Part shown: positions 1 through 6,127 of the stretch, piece after piece
How the letters are laid out: every line of letters starts with the position of its first letter
Numbering within the stretch: position 1 is the stretch's first letter
Origin: Streptomyces formicae
GTDB lineage: Bacteria; Actinomycetota; Actinomycetes; Streptomycetales; Streptomycetaceae
Length of the DNA: 64,000 nucleotides
Assembly (NCBI RefSeq): GCF_002556545.1
Contig: NZ_CP022685.1
Location: 310,001-374,000, forward strand
Direction: 5' to 3'
The notes under the pieces: generated by a model
The model's database searches: none
Told to the model about the DNA's origin: nothing
The model's input: the letters and a program-made list of their open reading frames with translations, nothing else
Program-made: the position numbers and the translations under genes

Positions 1-793
1 TGAGGATCCAGATCATGTCGAACGCCTTGAGGCTGTTCACGATGGCCATGCCGACCACCACGACGGACACCGCGCGCAGTTGGGGCAGGGTGATGTACCG
101 GAACATCCGCCAGCCGCTCGCGCCGTCGAGTTCGGCGGCCTCGACGGTCTCGCGCGGGATGGCCCGCAGGCCGATCGCGAAGAGGACCACGTTCAGGCCC
201 GTCGCCTGCCAGGTGCTCGCGACGATCATCGAGAGCGTGTTCTGCGGCCACTCCAGGAGCCAGGGCTGCGCCAAGCCGTCGAGGCCGACGCCGCGCAGCA
301 CCTGGTTGACCGCCCCTTCGGAGGTCAGCATGAAGTTCCACAGGACGGCGGTGGCGGCGCCCGAGATCGCGAAGGGCAGCACGATGACCAGTTGGGCGAT
401 CCGGCCGCACCGCATGCGGTGCGTGGCGACGGCGATCAGGAGCCCGGCGAGCACGGGGAGCAGCAGCGTCCCGGCCACCCACATCAGCGTGTTGAGCAGC
501 GACCTGCCGAAGATCGGGTCGTCGGCGAGCCGCGTGTAGTTGTCGAACCCGGTGAAACTGCTGGTGAAGCCGTTGTCCTCGAAGAAGCTGCCGTACACGC
601 TGCGGAAGAACGGATAGACGAGCAGCACGCCGACAAAGGCGAACGCGGGCAACGCCCAGGGCAGCGCGGCGAGCGGGCCGCCGAGCCTGCCGCCGCCCGT
701 CTTGGCGGCCTGGTGCGGGGTGCGCACGGGCACCCTGCGTCGTACGTGTGTCGGCTTCGCCGCGCCGTGTGCCGGTGTCGCGGTTCCCGTCAT
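1..793 (-). CDS. Carbohydrate ABC transporter permease (MalF type), 3' part cut by window edge
   Basis: Membrane permease of a binding-protein-dependent sugar importer. Reading the minus strand from ATG at 793 gives about 264 residues before the window ends. After a basic N-terminal tail (about 35 residues) there is a hydrophobic segment (LPWALPAFAFVGVLLVYPFF), further membrane segments, and near the end the EAA loop (EAAELDGASGWRMFRYITLP) that docks on the ATPase subunit. These features define the MalF/UgpA-type family, usually about 300 residues, so only the last membrane segment or two should be missing. The start overlaps the stop of the upstream solute-binding protein by four bases (ATGA), so the two are translationally coupled. 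A second permease probably follows outside the window. The substrate cannot be read from this part. Confidence 0.93.
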   Translation of the reverse strand, partial: MTGTATPAHGAAKPTHVRRRVPVRTPHQAAKTGGGRLGGPLAALPWALPAFAFVGVLLVYPFFRSVYGSFFEDNGFTSSFTGFDNYTRLADDPIFGRSLLNTLMWVAGTLLLPVLAGLLIAVATHRMRCGRIAQLVIVLPFAISGAATAVLWNFMLTSEGAVNQVLRGVGLDGLAQPWLLEWPQNTLSMIVASTWQATGLNVVLFAIGLRAIPRETVEAAELDGASGWRMFRYITLPQLRAVSVVVVGMAIVNSLKAFDMIWIL

Positions 794-2076
794 GACTGCT
801 CCGCCTCCCGCCACACCTTCCACGCCTCGTCCGCGCGGCCCTGCATCGTGCGCAGGGTCGAGCGGTACGAGGAGGGGTTCAGGAGGAATCCCGCGAGGTC
901 GTCGACGGTCGCCTCGACGAGTTCGGGCGGGCCCTGTTCCCAGAACCGGTTGAGCAGCCACAGCTTGTCGCCGCGCACCTTCTTCGCGAGGCCCGCGATG
1001 ACGGGGTTGGCGGCCTTGACCTTCGGGTTGGGGCAGCCGTCCTGGAGGGCGCCGGAGAAGGCCCGCATGACCGCGGGGTGCAGCCAGGCCCCGGTGGCCT
1101 CGACGGCCTCGTCGTGGTCGGCTCCCTTGACGGTGGCGACGAGCGCGCTGGACTCGAAGATGACGCTGGGCCTGGCCTTCGGGTCCGCCATCGGCAGGAC
1201 GAACGCGCCGACGTTCTCGCCCGGCTTGCCGCCCGCGCCCGCGAGCGTGGAGCCGAGCCAGGTGCCGCAGGCCACCATGCCCACCGTGCCGCGCACCAGG
1301 GCGGCCGCCGCGTCGGTGTGGCTCAGGTCCATGGGGGTGAACCAGTCCTTGTCGAAGAAGGAGGCGATGGTGCGCAGGGCGCGTTCGGCGCGCGGGTCGG
1401 TGTACCGCTCGCGGCCGTTCATCAAGTCCTGGTAGAACCGCGGGTCCTGACGGCTGAGGACCTCCTGGAACCAGATGAAGGAGGGCCAGCGGTCGGCGGC
1501 GGTGCCGTGCAGCGGTGTGATGCCCGCCTTCTTCAGGCGGGCGCAGGCGGTGAGGAAGCCGTCCCAGGTCCCGGGGGGCTTGATGTCGTGTGCGCGGAAG
1601 ACCTGGGGGTTGTAGAACATCACCCAGTACGCGAGGTTCATCGGCAGGCCGTAGACCCGTCGGTGGTAGGTGAACGCGCCCCGCAGCGAGGGGTCCACCC
1701 AGCCTTTGGCGACGGCGTCGTCCCACTGGTGCGTCAGGTCCTCGATGCCGCCGGTGCGGGCCAGGTCCTGCAGCCGGTAGCCCGACCAGTACTTGAGCAT
1801 GTCCGGCGTCTTGTTGGTCCGCAGCGAGGACCGGACGATCTGCTCGAACGACTCCAGGGACGGGTTGACCTCGGGGACCAGTTGCAGCGACGCGACCCTC
1901 TTCATGGCCGCGCCCGCGGCGGCCATGGGCTTCTCCCAGGGGAGGCTGTCGCCGAGCACGGCGACCTTGCCGGGGGGCTGTCCCGCCGCGGTGCCGCAGG
2001 CCGTGGCGAGCGCTCCGGCCGCGGCGGCCACGAGCAGGGTGCGGCGGTCCATCGACGGGTGACGACTACCTGACAT
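790..2076 (-). CDS. Extracellular sugar-binding lipoprotein of ABC importer
   Basis: Family 1 extracellular solute-binding protein that delivers a sugar or oligosaccharide to the downstream permease. The 428-residue frame opens with a Tat-like twin arginine (MDRRTLLVAAA from residue 9) and a hydrophobic stretch ending in LATAC, where Cys27 would be lipidated; Leu sits at -4 rather than -3, so the lipobox is not ideal. The body has the typical periplasmic-fold features, including SGYRLQDLARTGGIEDLT and the NLAYWVMFYNPQVF block. ATG at 2076 and an internal ATG at residue 9 are both possible starts; the second gives a more standard signal peptide. A LacI-like inverted repeat lies 31 bases upstream. 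The substrate is unknown. Confidence 0.92.
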   Translation of the reverse strand: MSGSRHPSMDRRTLLVAAAAGALATACGTAAGQPPGKVAVLGDSLPWEKPMAAAGAAMKRVASLQLVPEVNPSLESFEQIVRSSLRTNKTPDMLKYWSGYRLQDLARTGGIEDLTHQWDDAVAKGWVDPSLRGAFTYHRRVYGLPMNLAYWVMFYNPQVFRAHDIKPPGTWDGFLTACARLKKAGITPLHGTAADRWPSFIWFQEVLSRQDPRFYQDLMNGRERYTDPRAERALRTIASFFDKDWFTPMDLSHTDAAAALVRGTVGMVACGTWLGSTLAGAGGKPGENVGAFVLPMADPKARPSVIFESSALVATVKGADHDEAVEATGAWLHPAVMRAFSGALQDGCPNPKVKAANPVIAGLAKKVRGDKLWLLNRFWEQGPPELVEATVDDLAGFLLNPSSYRSTLRTMQGRADEAWKVWREAEQS

Positions 2077-2106
2077 GGATGACTCCCTCAGGTGTGCCTC
2101 AGCCCG

Positions 2107-2122
2107 GTGTTAGCGTTACCAC
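2107..2122. promoter_or_regulatory. LacI-type operator candidate upstream of the sugar ABC operon
   Basis: The 16 bases GTGTTAGCGTTACCAC form an imperfect dyad around a central CG (GTG..TA / TA..CAC, five of seven arm positions match). Size, central CG and position 31 bases before the start of the binding-protein gene fit LacI-family operators that control Streptomyces sugar importers. No LacI gene is in view, so the regulator would lie left of the window. Inference from pattern only. Confidence 0.4.
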
Positions 2123-2183
2123 GGGCGTCTTGGAGCTTCGGGGCGCACGCGCGGGATGTCAATGGGGCGCGGGGAAACGGGCT

Positions 2184-2720
2184 TTACGCCGTGGCCTTCG
2201 CGGCCTCCCGGTTCGCGCGGTGTCTGCGGACCGCGTCGCGGTTGGCGCACCGCTGGGAGCAGTAGCGCTGCCGTCCGGTGCGTGAGGTGTCGGCGAAGAC
2301 CGTGGTGCACTCGGTGACGTCGCAGCGCCGCAGCCGGTGCATGCCGCGCCCGGCCAGGTGGAGGGCGGTGCCGACGGCGAAGAGCGAGAACAGCAGGGCG
2401 CCGAGCGGCTGGCGGTCGTCGCGGTAGTGCAGGTGCCAGCCGCTGCCCGCGTGGTCGGTCAGGCGCGGATGGGCGGCGGCCTCGGCCAGCATCGCGTTGA
2501 CCAGGTCGGCGCGCTCGCCCTCCTCGGTGGCGTCGACGACCCTCTCCCAGGCGTCCAGGGCGGTCCTCGTGCGGTCGAGGTCCCGGGCCGTGACGGGGTG
2601 TTCGAGTGTCAGGCCCGCGGCGCGGCAGCGGTCCGCGAGCTCGTCGGCGCTCTCCGGAGGCCGGTTGGTGAGGTCGGCTGCCAGGTTCACGGCATCTTCG
2701 CCGTAAGGGTTGAGATGCAT
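2184..2720 (-). CDS. CGNR zinc finger / ABATE domain regulator
   Basis: 178 residues. The N-terminal two-thirds resembles the ABATE (putative stress-induced transcription regulator) domain. The C-terminus carries a treble-clef-like zinc finger: RRCDVTEC, then RQRYCSQRCANRDAVRRHR, giving C-x4-C and C-x3-C ligand pairs around residues 130-160; the family CGNR signature is CANR here. Such proteins are thought to be DNA-binding regulators, but targets are generally unknown. ATG at 2720 is preceded by TAATGG four bases upstream on the minus strand and by no Shine-Dalgarno, so the transcript may be leaderless. It is divergent from a GNAT gene only 26 bases away, so both promoters must overlap. Confidence 0.85.
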   Translation of the reverse strand: MHLNPYGEDAVNLAADLTNRPPESADELADRCRAAGLTLEHPVTARDLDRTRTALDAWERVVDATEEGERADLVNAMLAEAAAHPRLTDHAGSGWHLHYRDDRQPLGALLFSLFAVGTALHLAGRGMHRLRRCDVTECTTVFADTSRTGRQRYCSQRCANRDAVRRHRANREAAKATA

Positions 2721-2746
2721 AAGACCATTACAGCAGGCTCATCCTC

Positions 2747-3262
2747 ATGACACAGCACATCGCAGGGCACACCGCTCCACGCACCGCCCCTCACTCCCCC
2801 GTACGACCGGCCGGGGAGCACGACATCGCGGAGCTCGTACGTCTTCGGGCGCTGCTCTTCGAGACGCTCGAAGGGGACTTCTTCACCTCCTCGTCCACGG
2901 GTGTCGACTGGCGGCATTCCCTCGCCACGCTCCTGAAGGAACAGCTCGCGGCGGACACCGTGCGGATCCTCGTCGTCGACGGCGACGACGGCCTCGCCGC
3001 CTGCGGATTCGGCTTCGTCGAGCAGCGGCTCCCCGGCCCCAACAGGCCCAACGGCCTCAGCGGCCATGTGACCGGTGTGGTCACCGATCCGGCGTTCCGG
3101 CGGCGCGGGCACAGCCGGGCGATCATGCGGGGGCTGCTCGACTGGTTCCGGGACCGCGAGGTGCCGCGCGTGGACCTGTACGCGTCGCACGACGGCGAAC
3201 CGCTCTACCGCGCGCTCGGCTTCGTCCCGCACCCCGATCCCGCCCTGTGCGGACGGCCGTGA
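2747..3262 (+). CDS. GNAT family N-acetyltransferase
   Basis: 171-residue single GNAT domain. The acetyl-CoA binding motif A is visible as VTGVVTDPAFRRRGHSRAIM (about residues 105-124: the beta4 strand, then R-x-x-G-H in place of the more common R-x-x-G-x-G/A), followed by the C-terminal LYASHDGEPLYRALGF block of small-molecule acetyltransferases. The substrate cannot be inferred. No ribosome-binding site is seen before ATG at 2747, and the 26-base gap to the divergent CGNR gene leaves little room for a leader. An MFS transporter starts 46 bases downstream on the same strand and is probably co-transcribed. Confidence 0.88.
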   Translation: MTQHIAGHTAPRTAPHSPVRPAGEHDIAELVRLRALLFETLEGDFFTSSSTGVDWRHSLATLLKEQLAADTVRILVVDGDDGLAACGFGFVEQRLPGPNRPNGLSGHVTGVVTDPAFRRRGHSRAIMRGLLDWFRDREVPRVDLYASHDGEPLYRALGFVPHPDPALCGRP

Positions 3263-3308
3263 AACGGCGTCCTGTGCGGGGCCGCGCCGCCCGGCGGGCG
3301 GGGTGCGG

Positions 3309-4580
3309 ATGAGCGCGGACACGCTGGTGCACCGCGCCGCCCACTACCGGTGGGTGATCCTCGGGATCGCCACGTTCGCCCAGGCCACGTCGGCGTTCTT
3401 CGTGCAGGGCATCGGGGCGATGGGCGTCCAGCTGCGGCGCGATCTGGACCTGAGCACCGCCGAGTTGGGGCTCCTGCTCTCGGCCGCCCAGCTGGTCCCG
3501 CTGATCGGGCTTCCGGTGGCCGGCGAGCTCCTCGACCGCTTCGGCGAGCGCCGGGTCGTCGGCGCGGGTGCCTGCCTGATCGCGGTGGCGCTGTGCGCGG
3601 GCGGCGCGGCGCCCGGGTACGTCTCGTTGCTGCTGGTCCTCCTGGTGGTCGGCGCGGGGTACAGCACCGCCCAGCCCGGTGGCAGCAAGGCGGTGGCGTC
3701 CTGGTTCGACGCGTCCCGGCGGGGCGTCGCGATGGGGGTACGACAGGCGGGGCTGCCGCTCGGCGGCGCCCTCTCGGCGGCCGTACTGCCCCTCGTCGCC
3801 GGGGCGTTCGGCTGGCGCGCGGCGCTGGTGACCGGCGGGCTCGTCGCGCTGCTCGGCGGCGCGGTCTTCCTTGCCTGGTACCGGCCCCCGCCCGCTGACG
3901 CGCTCGCCGACGGCCGCTCCGCGCCGCACGCCCCGAGCGCACCGCGCGTCACGGTCGGGGCGCGGCTCGCCGCCCGTCTCGCGATGCTCCGCGAACCGTC
4001 CATGGTGCGGATCATGCTGGCGGGTACGAGTCTGATCTCCGCGCAGTGCGGTGTGCTCGTCCTGACCGTGCTGTACCTCCACGACACGACGTCGCTGGGA
4101 GCCGGTGCGGCGGCGCTGGTCCTGGTGGCGGCGCAGGCGGCGGGCGTCGCCGGGCGCGTCTGCCTCGCGGCGTGGAGCGACCGCGCCGCGTCCGGGCGGC
4201 AGGGGACCGTGATGACCTGCATGGCCGCGGTGATCGTCGGAATGGCGGCGCTGATGACGCCACTCGGGCAATCCCTCGTGGCGGCCTGCCTGTTGTTCGT
4301 CTGGCTCGGGTTCTTCGGCTACGGCTGGTACGGGCCCTGGGTCGCCCATGTCGCCGAGTCGGCGCCGCCGGGCAGGACGGGGTTCGTCATCGGGCTCGCC
4401 ATGTCCGTCAACCAGATCGCCATCGTCGTGATGCCGCCCACGCTCGGCCTGCTCAGGGACGTCACGCACAGCTTCGCTCCGGCCTGGGGCCTGCTCTCCG
4501 CGCTGACCGCCATCGCACTGACGGTCACGGTCGTCATGGAGCGAACTTCCCGTCCGGGGCAAGCGCCTCGATCTCCTTGA
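3309..4580 (+). CDS. MFS transporter, 12 transmembrane segments
   Basis: 423-residue major facilitator permease. It starts at ATG 3309 (MSADTLVHRAAHYRWVILGI), after which alternating hydrophobic segments run to the C-terminus. Loop 2-3 carries motif A as GELLDRFGERRVVGAG, with the conserved Asp-Arg and Gly. The glycine-rich segment near residue 150 (AMGVRQAGLPLGGALSAAV) resembles the antiporter motif region. The direction and cargo are not evident; it may act with the upstream GNAT. Its 3' end overlaps the convergent AadA-like gene by 47 bases, so the last 15 codons are double-coding. Confidence 0.9.
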   Translation: MSADTLVHRAAHYRWVILGIATFAQATSAFFVQGIGAMGVQLRRDLDLSTAELGLLLSAAQLVPLIGLPVAGELLDRFGERRVVGAGACLIAVALCAGGAAPGYVSLLLVLLVVGAGYSTAQPGGSKAVASWFDASRRGVAMGVRQAGLPLGGALSAAVLPLVAGAFGWRAALVTGGLVALLGGAVFLAWYRPPPADALADGRSAPHAPSAPRVTVGARLAARLAMLREPSMVRIMLAGTSLISAQCGVLVLTVLYLHDTTSLGAGAAALVLVAAQAAGVAGRVCLAAWSDRAASGRQGTVMTCMAAVIVGMAALMTPLGQSLVAACLLFVWLGFFGYGWYGPWVAHVAESAPPGRTGFVIGLAMSVNQIAIVVMPPTLGLLRDVTHSFAPAWGLLSALTAIALTVTVVMERTSRPGQAPRSP

Positions 4581-5310
4581 CGACGTACGCGGCGTGCGGC
4601 GCCACCTGCGGCAGCAGGTCGTCCCAGCGCTCCTCCTCGTCCCCCAGATAGACGGCGCGGGCGCGCGCGAGCACGGGCCGGTGCTCGGCGGGAAGGCGCT
4701 CCAGGGCCCAATCGGCCGCCGCGTCCTTGGACTTGATGTCCCCGGTCGCCAGGGTCGTCCAGATCCGGGCGAGGGTCAGCAGGACGTTGCGGGTGTCGGT
4801 GTCGAGTTCGGCGAGCAGTTCGGGGATGCCTGAGGTCATCGCGCGGGTGAGGTCGGCGGCAGGTACCGGGTCGAGCACGTCGTCCGGCGCGGGACCGAAC
4901 AGCGACGCACGGCCCGCGAGCACCATCGTGACCAGGAGTGCGAGGTCGGGGCCTGGCCCCGGCTCGGGCGTCCCGCCGCGCAGATAGGTGTCGCGGAGCC
5001 ATTCGCCGTACTGGAATTCGCACCGGGGCGGGTACGTCCAGGGGCGGATGTCGTCCTGCACGACGACGGTCAGCTCGACCGGCCGCAGGGGCGTGCCGTG
5101 GTCCGGGTGGCCGGAGACCGCGAGCAGCCCTTCGGTGAGGGCGCGGCGCAGGGAGGCCGTCGTCGGGTGCCGCACGACGGCGAGCACGTCGATGTCGCTG
5201 TGCGGGCGCAGGCCGCCGAGCACGGCGGATCCGTGCAGGTAGGCGCCGATGAGGCCGACCGGTTCGAGCACCTCACGGACCAGGCGTACGACGTCGTCGG
5301 TCTGGGTCAC
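4534..5310 (-). CDS. AadA-like aminoglycoside (3'') nucleotidyltransferase
   Basis: 258-residue nucleotidyltransferase of the ANT(3'')-I / AadA type, which adenylylates streptomycin and spectinomycin. The catalytic block HGSAVLGGLRPHSDIDVLAVV (G27-S28 and metal-binding D39/D41) is followed by RPVELTVVV with the expected catalytic Glu, and by PWTYPPRCEFQYGEWLR, which matches the AadA family closely. The C-terminal helical domain (DUF4111-like) is complete. I chose GTG at 5310 because it gives the family length (about 260); the frame stays open for 63 further codons upstream but these look like intergenic sequence. The drug range is inferred from family, not tested. It overlaps the convergent MFS gene at its 3' end. 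Confidence 0.85.
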   Translation of the reverse strand: MTQTDDVVRLVREVLEPVGLIGAYLHGSAVLGGLRPHSDIDVLAVVRHPTTASLRRALTEGLLAVSGHPDHGTPLRPVELTVVVQDDIRPWTYPPRCEFQYGEWLRDTYLRGGTPEPGPGPDLALLVTMVLAGRASLFGPAPDDVLDPVPAADLTRAMTSGIPELLAELDTDTRNVLLTLARIWTTLATGDIKSKDAAADWALERLPAEHRPVLARARAVYLGDEEERWDDLLPQVAPHAAYVVKEIEALAPDGKFAP

Positions 5311-5416
5311 TGCCACTCCAAGTCGAGGTGCTTTCGCGGGGATTTCGGGTCGTTCCCGCAGAGAGACGAGCAGTTTCTCATCCACAACAGCCGTCCCACG
5401 AACATCACTTGAAGGC

Positions 5417-5454
5417 TTGACGGAGATCAGACAACGCGTAAGGTCTAGGCCAAT
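5417..5454 (+). promoter_or_regulatory. LPMO promoter with overlapping DasR-type (dre-like) site
   Basis: A housekeeping-type promoter is visible as TTGACG (5417-5422), a 16-base spacer and TAAGGT (5439-5444). The -10 box overlaps TAAGGTCTAGGCCAAT (5439-5454). This matches the DasR-responsive element consensus ACTGGTCTAGACCACT at 11 of 16 positions, including the GGTCTAG core and CCA arm. DasR represses chitin and N-acetylglucosamine genes in Streptomyces, and the gene 62 bases downstream is a chitin-type LPMO, so the site fits its context. Confidence 0.6.
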
Positions 5455-5515
5455 GAGTCGACCGAGGCGCCCGGTTGTCTCTGCCCTCGTCCCCCCCACC
5501 CCAGAGGAAGCAGAG

Positions 5516-6031
5516 ATGATTTCACAGCGGAAGCTGGCTGCCGTCGTCGGCGCGGGATTCGCGCCCGTTCTCGTCCTCGCCTCGGTCGCCCCGGCCGGCG
5601 CGCACGGTTACGTCTCCACACCGCCGAGCCGTCAGGCGCAGTGCGCGGCGGGCACCGTGTCGTGCGGCGAGATCACCCATGAGCCACAGAGCGTCGAGGG
5701 CCCCAAGGGGCAGACCACCTGTAGCGGAGGCAATGAGCGGTTCGCCGAGCTCGACGACGACAGCAAGGGCTGGCGGACCACCGATGTCGGCTCCTCCCAG
5801 GAGTTCAGCTGGAAGCTGACGGCACGTCACAGCACCAGCACCTGGCAGTACTTCGTCGGCGGCAACAAGATCGCCGAAGTCGACGACGGGGGCGCCCAGC
5901 CGGGTTCGACCGTCACGCACACCGTCGACTTCGGCGGACTCAAGGGCAAGCAGAAGGTGCTCGCGGTGTGGAACATCGCCGACACCACCAACGCCTTCTA
6001 CGCCTGCATCGATGTGAACATCACCGGCTGA
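5516..6031 (+). CDS. Secreted AA10 lytic polysaccharide monooxygenase, single domain
   Basis: 171 residues; a copper enzyme that cleaves crystalline chitin (or cellulose) oxidatively outside the cell. The signal peptide (MISQRKLAAVVGAGFAPVLV...) ends PAGA before His30, which becomes the N-terminal His of the copper histidine brace (HGYVSTPPSRQ). The second brace His is probably His105 in LTARHSTSTWQYF, and the C-terminal WNIADTTNAFYACIDV block carries the conserved axial-site Phe. The mature protein is about 142 residues with no binding module, like the small Streptomyces LPMO10 enzymes. Start ATG 5516 has GAGGAAG upstream. The promoter carries a DasR-like site, and a strong terminator follows. 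Confidence 0.93.
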   Translation: MISQRKLAAVVGAGFAPVLVLASVAPAGAHGYVSTPPSRQAQCAAGTVSCGEITHEPQSVEGPKGQTTCSGGNERFAELDDDSKGWRTTDVGSSQEFSWKLTARHSTSTWQYFVGGNKIAEVDDGGAQPGSTVTHTVDFGGLKGKQKVLAVWNIADTTNAFYACIDVNITG

Positions 6032-6074
6032 CACCCACCCGAATCGCCGGTCCACACCGACCCGCAGGACCACA

Positions 6075-6118
6075 CCCGACCCGCAGGACCACACACGGTC
6101 CTGCGGGTCGGGCCTTTT
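6075..6118. terminator. Bidirectional intrinsic terminator between LPMO and LAL genes
   Basis: A perfect 16-bp stem (6075-6090 with 6097-6112) around a six-base ACACAC loop, followed by CCTTTTCC. It lies 43 bases after the LPMO stop and just past the stop of the convergent LAL gene at 6128, so it can serve both. The left arm sequence is partly duplicated just upstream (GACCCGCAGGACCACACC), giving an alternative pairing partner. Confidence 0.85.
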
Positions 6119-6127
6119 CCGCCGGGG

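Noticed and set aside
5311..5499. 63-codon N-terminal extension of the AadA-like protein
   Set aside because: Gives a protein longer than the family and runs through the LPMO promoter/DasR-site region; GTG 5310 restores the family length.
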